DNA of 64,000 nucleotides from Cryptomeria japonica. Lineage: Eukaryota > Streptophyta > Pinopsida > Cupressales > Cupressaceae. Position 1 is the first letter of the stretch. Each line of letters opens with the position of its first letter. Below, one piece after another: positions 1 to 10,400 of this stretch. The position numbers were made by a program, and so were the translations under genes. The notes below the pieces were generated by a model, which did not search any database, had not been told where the DNA came from, and saw nothing but the letters and a program-made list of their open reading frames with translations. The stretch lies in the NCBI RefSeq assembly GCF_030272615.1, contig NC_081412.1, forward strand, positions 549,474,488 through 549,538,487, read 5' to 3'.

Positions 1-151
1 CTATAGACTTGGACAAGAATATTAAAAATGATTGCAGAGCTAGAGAAGCCCTCTTGTGTGCACTTATTGATCAGAAAATCATTAGATTGACTAATAAATC
101 ATCTACAAAGGTTATGTGGGACAAATTAAAAACTCTAAATGAAGGTGACCC
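1..151 (+). pseudogene. Copia-A gag, part before the nested insertion
   Basis: Frame 2 translates to a typical copia gag (UBN2-type) segment, with AREALLCALIDQKI followed by the usual motif around MWDKLKTLNEGD. It stops at 151, where the nested element begins, and resumes at 3197 after the duplicated pentamer GACCC. The N-terminus lies outside the window. Confidence 0.75.
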
Positions 152-1099
152 TGTTGGCACAATGAGACATTGTGTGTGATTGAAGGTTTTGTCATTGATG
201 GCAACCTTGCAATCCTATGGTACCAGCAAAGCATTACTCAGGCAACCTTGCAATCCTATGGCACCGGCAAGACATTACTCAGGCAACCTTGCAATCCTAT
301 GGCACAGGCAAGACATTATACCGGCAAAGCATTACTCAGGCAACCTTGCAATCCTATGGCACTGGCAAGACATTATACTGGCAAAGCATTACTCAACAAG
401 ACAGTGCACTGGCATCAGCAAGATCAATCTACACCGGCACCGGCATAGAAGATGTACACCGGCACAGAAAGAAATATGTATACTGGCACTGAGGCCGACA
501 GGATTTTTGTTATGTAATATTTTGTTTATTATTATAAGCTGACTTGGCAAATTGTAAAATGACTCTTGTATATAAAAGAGATCATTGTAGTCATTTGTAG
601 AGAATGGATAGGAAGCATAAATAAATTATAAGGCAGACCTAATGTGCGAATTGTAGGTCAAGGGTATATGTAAAGAACAGAATAAGAACCGGTACTGAAT
701 CTGGCATTTAAGATGCTATTGTAAAGCAGTACAGATTATTGGATTTGCATAATCCTCATTATAAGTTATTGTGACTTCTTATTGAGCAGTGAGCTCTAGG
801 CAGTTGGCCTTCCTACATGTGCAGGCCCCTATTGTAAGTAATATTCCCTTATTGGCCAGTAAGTGAATATTGTGGGTCACAAATCCCACTGAGGTTTTGC
901 CCACACCGGGTTTCCTCGTTAAACATCTTGTGTTATGGTGTTCTTTTCATGTGGATGTTTTTGATTTTGTTATTTGCATTAATTCTTGCATACCGCTATA
1001 CTGTTACTTTATGTTCTGCATATTCAATTTTAAGAAAATCTCATTACCAGTCAGATACTGATTCACCCCCACCTCTCAGTATTTGTGGGAACCCTAACA
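152..1099 (+). repeat. 5' LTR of C1 (948 bp)
   Basis: Begins TGTTGGCACA and ends CCCTAACA, directly before the primer-binding site. It is repeated at 2332-3196 with a few percent visible substitutions. It is about 83 bp longer than the 3' copy because it holds four rather than two copies of an internal tandem repeat. A TATA-like stretch, TATATAAAAGAG, lies at about 570. Confidence 0.92.
201..396 (+). repeat. Tandem repeat in the 5' LTR of C1, four units
   Basis: Four head-to-tail units each begin GCAACCTTGCAATCCTATGG. They come in a short form of about 40 bp and a long form of about 57 bp that adds an ACATTATACCGGCAAAGC-like segment. The 3' LTR has only two units (2392-2489). The LTR ends are copied from one template at insertion, so the units have expanded or contracted since then. 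Confidence 0.85.
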
Positions 1100-1101
1100 A
1101 T

Positions 1102-1113
1102 TGGTATCAGAGC
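1102..1113 (+). other. Primer-binding site of C1
   Basis: TGGTATCAGAGC, the standard complement of the 3' end of plant initiator methionine tRNA. It lies two bases after the 5' LTR end, as in plant copia elements. Confidence 0.9.
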
Positions 1114-1170
1114 CTGGTCCTCTATTTTCAGAAGCCTAACAGCTTGAGGAAGATCTTGACACCGTTAAAG

Positions 1171-2142
1171 ATGGAAAATCTGATGAAGCAACTTGAAGGA
1201 TCTCTTACTGACTATGATGCAGAGAAGTTGAAAAATATCAAATTAGAAGATGATTTAAAAGTAGCTCAGGACATTATTCAGGCACTTCAAGAAAATCTTA
1301 CTATTACAAGAAACAAGAGAAGAGAACTTTGTGAAAAATTGCAAAATGAGAATGATGAAAAGGAATCACTAAATGATATGATAAGCAAATTGAAACAAGA
1401 GATCATGACAACAAAAAATGAAATGCAGGATATGACTATGAGATTTTACAAAGAGATTGAGGATAGAAAGAAGAATGAAGAAGAATTGACCAGAAGACTA
1501 AGTGATGCAGCAAAAGAGAACACAAGACTTAGCTATGAAAATGACATGTTGAAGACAGATCTGGTGCATACTCAGAATGACTCGAATGAACTAATGAGAC
1601 AAAAAGAAATCTTGGAAAGGGAATTGGAAACTACAAATCAACACAAAGAAAAATTCAAGAAAAGCTCAGAAGAACTTGGTACCTTATTGAAAGAGTACAA
1701 AACTCTGTACAAAGACACCTGTAAGATAAACTTTTTAGCCATAGATGTAGACAAAAAGATGAGCAAGGTGCAGGAAGAGATAAATAAACTTGCTGATAAT
1801 TTTGTTAACTTACCCGATACATTATCAGTTTTTGAGGAAAAGATAACAAATTTTGAGGAAGAATTGCTCAAATTAGAAAGAGAGAAAGAGAAAATAATAA
1901 ACAAGGCAAAATTCTTGAGATCTAAACTAAGTCCAAGATTGGACTATTTAGCATCTCTGCGGAAGGAAATCTTAGAGGCACTAACACAGGGTAGCAAAAC
2001 ACCGGCAGAGCACTTGCAGCATTTCACCCGTACAGTATACAAAACTGAGATAGCAATAAAGGAAAGCAAGAAGTTTATGGTTGGCATAAACTTAATTTTG
2101 GGAGATATTCTTCAAATAATAACTACCCAACTACAAGGTTGA
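1171..2142 (+). CDS. Coiled-coil protein of the pol-less element C1 (323 aa)
   Basis: This is an uninterrupted 324-codon frame. The open frame extends upstream to 928, but that part lies in the LTR and primer-binding site, so the first ATG after the primer-binding site (1171, MENLMKQLEG) is the sensible start. The protein is rich in Glu, Lys, Leu and Asn, and heptad-like patterns run through most of residues 1-255 (for example ELMRQKEILERELETT and LLKLEREKEKII). The last 70 residues are less charged. There is no zinc knuckle, protease DSG or RT motif, and I do not recognise the family. A structural or assembly role for the particle is inference. The frame has stayed open although the LTRs differ by a few percent. 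Confidence 0.7.
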   Translation: MENLMKQLEGSLTDYDAEKLKNIKLEDDLKVAQDIIQALQENLTITRNKRRELCEKLQNENDEKESLNDMISKLKQEIMTTKNEMQDMTMRFYKEIEDRKKNEEELTRRLSDAAKENTRLSYENDMLKTDLVHTQNDSNELMRQKEILERELETTNQHKEKFKKSSEELGTLLKEYKTLYKDTCKINFLAIDVDKKMSKVQEEINKLADNFVNLPDTLSVFEEKITNFEEELLKLEREKEKIINKAKFLRSKLSPRLDYLASLRKEILEALTQGSKTPAEHLQHFTRTVYKTEIAIKESKKFMVGINLILGDILQIITTQLQG

Positions 2143-2319
2143 GGTTATGAATTGGTACAACTACAAAATCTACTAACCTTTGTCATTGATGCGAAAGAGG
2201 GAGTAGTAGATGAGAAAATTCAAAACACAGGGATCACATGCTCAGGGGGAGCTCTCACATTTTTGGTAACATTTTTGGATATCTTTTTGAAATTTCTCAT
2301 GAGTGTTGCCATCAATGCC

Positions 2320-2330
2320 AAAGGGGGAGA
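2320..2330 (+). other. Polypurine tract of C1
   Basis: AAAGGGGGAGA ends one base before the 3' LTR start at 2332. This is the expected plus-strand primer site. Confidence 0.85.
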
Positions 2331-2331
2331 T

Positions 2332-3196
2332 TGTTGGCATATGGACACTCCAATGAGACATTGTGTGTGATTGAAGGTTTTGTCATTGATGGCAACCTTG
2401 CAATCCTATGGCACTGGCAAAGCATTACTCAGGCAACCTTGCAATCCTATGGCACCGGCAAGACATTATACCGGCAAAGCATTACTCAAACAAGATAGTG
2501 CACCAGCATCAGCAAGATCAATCTACACCGGCACCGGCACAGAAGATGTACACCGACACAGAAGGAAATATGTATACCGGCACTGAGGCCGACAGGATTT
2601 TTGTTATGTAATATTTTGTTTATTATTATAAGCCGACTTGGCAAATTGTAAAATGACTCTTGTATATAAAAGAGATCATTGTAGTCATTTGTAGAGAATG
2701 GATAGGAAGCATAAATAAATTATAAGGTAGACCTAATGTGCGAATTGTAGGTCAAGGGTATATGTAAAGAACAGAGCAAGAACCGGTACTAAATCTGGCA
2801 TTAAAGATGCTATTGTAAAGCAGTACAGATTATTGGATTTGCATAATCCTCATTGTAAGTCAGTGTGACTTCTTATTGAGCAGTGAGCTCTAGGCAGTTG
2901 GCCTTCCTGCATGTACAGGCCCCTATTGTAAGTAATATTCCCTTATTGGCCAGTAAGTGAATATTGTGGGTCACAAATCCCACCGAGGTTTTTCCCACAC
3001 CGATTTTCCTCATTAAAAATCTTGTGTTATGGTGTTCTTTTCATGTGGATGTTTTTTATTCTATTATTTGCATTAATTCTTGCATACCGGTATACTGTTA
3101 CTTTATGTTCTGCATATTCAGTTTTAAGAAAATCTCATTACCAGTCAGATACTAATTCACCACCCCCCCCTCTCAGTATCTGTGGGAACCCTAACA
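2332..3196 (+). repeat. 3' LTR of C1 (865 bp)
   Basis: Second copy of the LTR at 152-1099, starting TGTTGGCATA and ending CCTAACA, followed by the target duplication GACCC at 3197. It has two tandem units at 2392-2489 instead of four. Confidence 0.92.
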
Positions 3197-3900
3197 GACC
3201 CTACTATCAAAATTGCTAAACTTGATGGTTACTAGGTAAGATATGAGAACTTCAAGATGGAAGATAATGAAAGAATTGCTACATTTATGGAAAGAGTAAA
3301 TGACATTGTCATCAGAATTTAATGTTGTGGAGGATCTCTAAGTGAAGATGAAATAGTTTTCAAATTATTGAGAGCCCTTCTACCAGCTTACAAGATGAAG
3401 TCAACTGCAATTAATGAATTGAGAAACACTTCAATTAACAGAGATATTCTGATTGGGAAATTATCTGCTTTTGAGCTTGAAGAATTTGGACCCTCTAGAG
3501 TTGCAAAGTCTGAACTTATTTTTCATGCATCATTATCCACCAGCAAAAGTGATTGGAAATCCTTATATGCAAAGGAATTGGAAGATATGAGGAAAGAGGA
3601 TGAATAATTTGAGCAACTTGAAGCCTTATTTGCTAGAAGAGTACCTAAAGGACCGGCAGGAAGTAAGTATGAATGAAAAGAACCTTTTAAATGTTTTGCA
3701 TGTAATAAGATTGGTCATTTTGCATCTAGATGTCCTAAAAGGAATGCAAGATTTGAAGAAAGAGTTAAGAAATCATTTAAGCCTAATCAGAATAGATATA
3801 GATTCAAGAAAAGAAAACAATGCTACATAGCAGATGAGGAAGGAGTAAGTGATGACTCTGAGGATGAACCGACAGCAGATCTACTAGTGGATCTGGCAAT
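3197..3900 (+). pseudogene. Copia-A gag, C-terminal part with zinc knuckle
   Basis: Gag resumes after the insertion with TIKIAKLDGY and a short frame of the LLRALLPAYKMKST type (3368-3607). Near 3685-3741, in another frame, is a clear CCHC zinc knuckle, CFACNKIGHFASRC. There are stops at 3233, 3319 and 3605 and at least one frame change, so no full gag is made. Its role in a live element would be RNA binding and particle assembly. Confidence 0.8.
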
Positions 3901-3912
3901 GGAAAGGAATGG

Positions 3913-6900
3913 GTGTTCTATGCTATAAAGGAAGATGAACCAGAACCGGCTATTAAAAATGAAGAAAAGGCCCTGGAAACAAAAGTTGAAGACGAGGATG
4001 AATGGATAATTGATAGTGTATTCTCACATCATATGGCTGGAGATAAAAGAAAAAATTTGTCCCTACAAGAATACAATGGTGGTCAAGTCAGATTTGGGGA
4101 TGACAAAGCATGTATGATCAAAGGTAGAGGTATTATTTTTCTGGATGGCAAGCATAATATTGATAATGTCTATTATGTAGAAGGTTTAAAGAATAATCTT
4201 TTAAGTGTTGGTCAATTGGTGGATAAGGGATTCCAACTTCAATTTAAAGATAGAAAATACAAAATCATTAACAAAACTAGTTTGGAGATTGCCACCAGTA
4301 CTTAGACTGGAGGTAATATCTTTCACTTGAACACTAGTAATAAGACATGTTTGATTGCTCATATTGATGAGAGTTGGTTATGGCATAAGAGGTTGTGTCA
4401 TGTTAATTTTGATTGTATTGTTAAGATTAGTTTAACAAAGGAAGTTAGAGATATACCTAAGATTATAAAGCCACATAATCTAGTATGTAAGGAATGTCAA
4501 TTGGGAAAGCAAGTTAGAAATTATTTTAAGAGCATATATGATAAATCTAATGATGTGCTTGATTTGATTCACACTGACTTATGTGGTTCAACAAGGACCA
4601 GAAGCTTTCAAGGTGATAGATACTTCATGCTGATAATTGATGATTATTCTAGAATGATGTGGGTGACTTTTCTAAGGGAGAAGTCTAAAGCCTTTGAGAA
4701 ATTCAAGATCTTTAAAGAAAAGGTGGAAACATAAACTGGATTGAAAATCAAATGTCTGAGATCAAATCAAGGTGGTGAGTTCACTTCTCATGGGTTTAAT
4801 AGTTATTGAGACACAAAGAGAATTAGGAGATAGTTATCTGCGCCCTAGAATGGAGTAGTAGAAAGGAAGAATAGAACCATTTTGGATGCATCAAGAACCA
4901 TGATGATGGAAGCCAAATTGCCTCACATCTACTGGAGAGAAGCGGTGAGTACAACAGTCTACACATTCAACAGAGTTCACAACAAAGGTGAAACCAATAA
5001 GACCCCTTATGAATTATGGTTTGCACACACACCTACTATTAAATATTTAAGAATTTTTGGAAGTAAATGTTATAAAAAAAGGGATGATTCAATTGGGAAG
5101 TTTGATCCTAGATGTGATGAAGGGATATTTCTTGGATATTCAATTCAAAGCAAATCATATAGATGTTATAACAAAAGATTGCAGAAAAATGTGGAGAGCA
5201 CAAATGTGAAAGTGGATGAGAAATACAGAAATCAATCTATATCATATGACATGACAGGAAACCGGCAATGGAAATGATCATAATTGAACCGACAATGCAT
5301 CAACCGGTACAAGATACTGAGACAGTTACACCAGTACAATCAAAAAATTCAACTATGATTGATGATCAGAATAGTGAACTTGAATTCAAAAGACACCAAG
5401 GTATGTAAGATTAAATCATTCTGAAGATCAAATCATTGGAGATAGGAACAAGAGAGTTATGAGAAGAAGAAAACTGACAAATGAAGAGGTATGTCTTATT
5501 TCTCAAATTGAACTGGCATCTGTTATTGAATCTTGTAAAGATAAACATTGGTTAAAGGCTAGATGAATTAGATCAGATAGAGAAAAATAAGACTTGGATT
5601 TTAGTTCCCCGGCCTAAAAATAAAAATGTTATTGGAAATAAATGTGTTTTTAGAAATAAAATAAATGAGGATGGTCAAGATATAAGAAACAAGGCTAGAT
5701 TGGTTTGTAAAAGATATTCTCAAATGGAAGGAATTGATTATGGTGAGACATCTGCACCTATAGCTATAATTGAAGTTGTTAGACTATTTCTTGCCTATGC
5801 AACATATAAGAACTATAAGGTCTATCAAATGGATGTTAAATGTGCATTTTTGAATGGTGAACTTGAGGAAGAGGTATACATTGAACAACCCAATGGACTT
5901 TCACTGACAAATGACAAAGATATGATTTGTAGGTTAAGGAAAACATTATATGGATTGAAACAAGCTCTTGGAGCTTGGTATGCAAGGTTGGATAAATATC
6001 TTTTGAAGCTTGGTTTTACTAAAGGCAGTGCTGACAATAATTTATATTATAAGATCACTGATGATGATATTCTAATTATTGAAGTAAGTGTTGATGATAT
6101 CATTTTCGGAGGTGAAGATAAACTATGCATGGAATTCTCTAATAATACGAAGAATGAATTTGAAATGTCCATAATTGGTGAGATGAGATTTTTCTTAGGT
6201 TTGCAGATTACTCAAACCGACAAAGGCATCTTTATCTATCAAACTAAGTATCTAAGGGAATTGTTGAAGAAGTTTGGTATGGATAATTCCAAACTGATAA
6301 GTACTCCTATGGTGACAAGTGAAAATTTATCTATCAAAGACACATTTGCACCGATAAATTTGACAAGTAAAGAGGATATTCCGGTACTTGTAAGGAACAA
6401 CAGAATATGGCTTATGGTATTCTAGAAATGATAATTTTACTTTATGTGTATATATAGATTCAGATTGGGCAGGAGATACTGATGATAGGAAGAGCACTTC
6501 TAGTGGAGCTTTCTTTCTTGGAAAGAAATTAGTTTCATGGATCAGTAAAAAATAGTCAATATGTTGCAGGAGCAATTAGTTTCTACTGCAAAAGCTAAAT
6601 ATGTTGCAGGAGCAACTAATTGCACTCAAGTCTTTTGGATGAACCAAATGTTGAAGGATATCAAGGTAAATTGTAGTGAACTAGTAGTTAGCTATTGTGA
6701 TACCTCTGCAGCTATTGACATGTCTAAGAATCTGGTATTTCACTCTAAGACTAAGCATATTTCAATAAAATAGAACTTTCTAAAGGACAAGGTGGAAGAA
6801 AAGGAAGTCAAATTGGTTTATGTGAACACTAAAGAACATATTGCAAATATATTCACTAAACCATTGTCTAAGGAATCATTTAAATATTTGAGAGACAGGT

Positions 6901-6932
6901 TAGGAGTATCTACCCCTCCAAAAGAAACTTAA
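3913..6932 (+). pseudogene. Copia-A pol: protease, integrase, RT, RNase H (decayed)
   Basis: Protease: at about 4002 the active site reads DSVFSHHM where the family has DSGCSHHM. Integrase: 4327-5277, with WLWHKRLCH (zinc-binding), HTDLCGS (first Asp), a changed second Asp motif (LRSNQGGEF) and NGVVERKNR (Glu). RT: about 5575-6425, with YKVYQMDVKCAFLNG, TLYGLKQALGAWY and SVDDIIFGG at the catalytic YVDD position. RNase H: about 6430-6932, with DSDWAGDTDDRKST and a short internal duplication around ATGTTGCAGGAGCAA (6560 and 6600). The end reads KPLSKESFKYLRDRLG. Stops occur at 4303, 4732, 4807, 4840, 5275 and elsewhere. This is an inactive copy. Confidence 0.88.
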
Positions 6933-7266
6933 TTGATGGAGCAGTGCATCAATCTGGTATGCATCATCAGCTTTATCCTTTGCTTTGGGTTGATGTAGTG
7001 GTGCTACTACTCAAGGGGAGTAGTCAGCTTTAAGATTCATAGAATTTTGATATCTATGTCATATCTTTGGCATTGATGTCAAAGGGGGAGAGAGTTATAT
7101 GTGAAAAATAATGTTTATGGGAGAGATATTCATATCAGTTTCAGATTGGAATGCACTCCTCAGGGGGAGTTGCTGGGATTTTTTAGTTTTTCATTGTTAT
7201 ATCTTCTATGAGAAATGTTTGGCACTTAGATGTTTCTTTTTCACATCTAGTGTTGCCATCAATGGC

Positions 7267-7277
7267 AAACGGGGAGA
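7267..7277 (+). other. Polypurine tract of Copia-A
   Basis: AAACGGGGAGA directly precedes the TGTTGGCA of the 3' LTR. A CATCAATGGCAAA-type stretch just before it matches the one before the polypurine tract of C1. Confidence 0.65.
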
Positions 7278-7278
7278 T

Positions 7279-7495
7279 TGTTGGCAATATGGAGGAATTG
7301 ATTATGTGTTGCATTGATGTCAACACTAGCTATTATGGTTGGTTATCGGCATACAGGTTTTAGTTACTGATAGAAGATCTTGTGTTACCGGTAAGGGTTT
7401 AAGGTTTTATTGGCAAAGCTTTTACTAAGAATCTTTGACAGGATGCACAAGTGGTGTTGGTGCAGCTTCTAAATGGAATTCAGGATGCAGAAGGT
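7279..7495 (+). repeat. Truncated 3' LTR of Copia-A
   Basis: Starts TGTTGGCAATATGGAGGAAT. It aligns with the first about 240 bp of the LTR at 7738-8849 and then stops at GAAGGTGATCC. The rest of the LTR is not found in the window. Confidence 0.75.
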
Positions 7496-10400
7496 GATCC
7501 AAATTTTGTACTTGCAATGGTGGATCATTTTGATCCAAATACAAGACAAGTAAAGGATTCCAACTAGAATTTTGTTATGACATTAGATAGTGTTTTCTTT
7601 AGCAGTGTATTCAAAGGCTCTCTAGTTGAGGAAGTAGCTGACATTACTCAAGAAAGTGCTCAAGAATATTTTGAGAAAAATTAAGCAAAGTGTAAGAAAA
7701 TGATCAATACATTTTTCCTCTCTTCTCCTAGGAGTTCTGTTGGCAATATGGAGGAATTGATTATGTGTTGCATTGATGTTTTGTCATTGATGTCAACACT
7801 AGATGTTATGGTTGGTTACTGGAAGACAAGTTTTGGTTACCGGTAGAAGATCTTGTATTATTGGTAAGGGTTTAAGGTTTTACAAGCAGAGCTTTTACTG
7901 AGAATCTTTGGCATGATGCACAAGTGGTGTTGGCATGGCTTCTAGATGGAATTCGAGTTGCAGAAGGTGATCCTTGTCCATGCTTCGACTGATTGGAGAC
8001 ATCACTTTGGCATGGTGGACCCAGTTTAGGTCTGGTACCTATCTAGGTTATGGACCAGTATCATGTTAACGTGTTCTCTACATGTTACCGTGATGTTTTA
8101 TGGATTGGTTAATGTTGTTTTGGTCTTAAGACGACATGACATATCATTGTAATATGGATGTATGTAATGGTTTTATTGTAATATCTTTTAGGTGGCCGAC
8201 CTAATTGGTTTAGGCCTTAGGGTTTGTATAAATTGATGTATGATCTCATTGTAGATCATGGTATGGGAATGAAAAAATATGGTTGTGATCGTGAAATGAA
8301 ATACCATATGCGAAGAAGATTTGGTCGATCATAGGTGATCGAATTGGGTTTAAGTAAGAGGTTAAAGGCCTTCGGTATTGAGCTTAATCGAGACTGTAAT
8401 CAGGCATGGTAGATGCTATCTCTAGTAGTTCATTCTTTTGGATTGTTGTCCAATTATCTTCAGGTGGTTATAACCTCTCTGTAGTCATTGCCACTCCTTT
8501 GTAATGAGTAGTACGCTCTAGGCAGTGTGTCTTCCTGCATGTGCAGGCCTCTTATTGTATCACATACTTTCTGCAGAAGTATTATCTGACTGTGGGTAGG
8601 CTTCCCATCGTGGTTTTTCCCTTTACCAGGTTTTCCATGTACAAATCATGGTGTTATGTGGTATGGTTGCATTGTGTTAATTCTTTGTTTCATTCTTAAT
8701 TTGTATTGTTTATCAGTATTTATTTTGGCTATTCCAGCATTCAATGTTTATGTGCTATGGTTAAAGGTTATAAAGTGGTTTGATTAATATAATTTGTTGA
8801 CAACTGATTCACCCCCCTCCCTCTCAGTTGTCCACCAGTTATCCTAACATTTTCCACCAATTCAAGATGGCCAAAATATTTTCATAGAAGTGATTTCAAT
8901 TAGGAATACAATAATATGGTTACCATGCTGGCACAAGTAAAGAGTTTAAAAGATTATCATTATTTTCAAAACTGGATGTGTTATTATATGAAAATAATCA
9001 GAAAGGAAGCTACCAAAATAGATTGGGGTGAGCATAATAGCGATTCACTTTATGCACAATTGAAAGAGGTCAAAATAACACTTAAGTTCTACATGACCTC
9101 ATGCCTTGTGTATGCAATCGCCTCTATGAGGCAATATCCAGGTTTGTCTACAAAGGGTGATAGGAGGTTAGTAATTATTTGAAACTATTATGATTAGCTC
9201 AAAATCAACAATTAAGGAAGTCATTTCAGAAGGGTCAATGATGCCTTCTTTGTTGTATGCAAATGTATGTTTGATAAGGACTTACAGAAGAAGAGACTTT
9301 CAGAAGCAACATACAATAAGGTTTCTCTTTTTGGTTGTGTCTTTCTCCAATTTCCTACATTCACTTACATCCGCATAGTATGTTTCATAGGTGAACCTTT
9401 CATTTTTCCAAGATATCCATCTGATAAGATTATACTCATGGAGTTATGTCAGCAATTGAGCTATGTGCATGAAAAGCAATCACATGCTCATAAGACTAGC
9501 TTAAAGTTTCCAGGCGCTATTGGTCGATATTTAGTTATGACCAACCCAAAGGCCGAGAATATGGAAGAACATTTGCAATGAATTACCATGAGGAGATTCA
9601 AACCCCAAAATAATTTTGATTTTCATGGAATGAAGAACAAACTCAAAAGAAGTTACACTCATGTATACAGGTTTGAAGATGTATGGGTTGATTGTTAGGA
9701 TGAAGAGGATATGAGAAAGATGGATTTTAGTTGCCTTACATTGGAGCAAATTGAAAATTTGGGTTTGGCTAAAATCCTGATGACCATGGAGGATACTGAT
9801 GATATAGTGGATCCAGTCTATTTTGAATGGAAGATTGTTGATTCCCCATTGCCACCTGTATAATGGTCAAAAAAGGAAAATAAGTCCATTACTCAAAGAA
9901 TTGCCCCTATTTTGGCCAATACTAATGCATGGTTATTGAAGAAGAAGATCAAAATGAAGCAGCTTCATGCCAGTTTTGGTGATGATGATAATAGCGATGG
10001 TCCAATTGGTAAAATAGCTACAGGTGAATTGAGGACCAAAAGCAAAGTAGATGTGCAAGCACCACCATCGATCCCTTCAACACAATCCAAGGGAAAAGGA
10101 CCTAAAATCAAATTCACTATCAAAGGGTCAAAGAAAGGTGAATCTTCTTCAACAGTACAAGTGACACAAACAAAGGAGCCTGAGCAGCAAGCTATTAAAG
10201 AGACTAAAAAAGAAAAAAGAAGAAGAAGAAGGAGAAAATCCACATGAAGAGGAAATAGAGGTTGAAGAACCATCTCATTAAGGTGAGAGTGATACTCCCA
10301 CCACTTCACAGATATCAACTCCTACACAGGTTATTATTCATTTTATTGAATCTGATTCATATCAAGAAGAAGAGGAACATAATAATGAAGGGTTGAATAT

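Larger units (their letters stand above)
152..3196 (+). mobile_element. Complete pol-less LTR retrotransposon (C1) encoding a coiled-coil protein
   Basis: The element starts TGTTGGCA and ends CCTAACA, and GACCC is repeated immediately outside both ends (147-151 and 3197-3201). It has two LTRs, an initiator-Met-type primer-binding site (TGGTATCAGAGC) directly after the 5' LTR, and a purine tract AAAGGGGGAGA directly before the 3' LTR. The internal region is only about 1.2 kb and holds a single coiled-coil reading frame. No gag zinc knuckle, protease, integrase or RT is present, so it is non-autonomous and must be mobilised by another copia element. It lies inside the gag of Copia-A. Confidence 0.93.
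1..7495 (+). mobile_element. Ty1/copia element Copia-A, decayed, 5' end outside the window
   Basis: Reading left to right: end of the first part of gag, a nested insertion, rest of gag with a zinc knuckle, protease, integrase, reverse transcriptase, RNase H, a purine-rich tract and the start of the 3' LTR. The protease-integrase-RT-RNase H order is that of Ty1/copia. Several in-frame stops and frame changes make it non-coding today. The 3' LTR begins at 7279 with TGTTGGCA and loses similarity to the related LTR at 7738 near 7495, so the element is truncated there. The stretch just before its 3' LTR resembles the same stretch of the nested element at 152-3196, which suggests the two families are related. 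Confidence 0.88.

Noticed and set aside
928-1170. Longer start for the coiled-coil frame at 928
   Set aside because: The extra 81 codons lie in the LTR and across the primer-binding site; the matching stretch in the 3' LTR (3022-3219) soon hits a stop. The ATG at 1171 fits better.
7733-8854. AGTTC and TTTTC as a target duplication of the solo LTR
   Set aside because: Only three of five bases agree, so I do not count it as a duplication.
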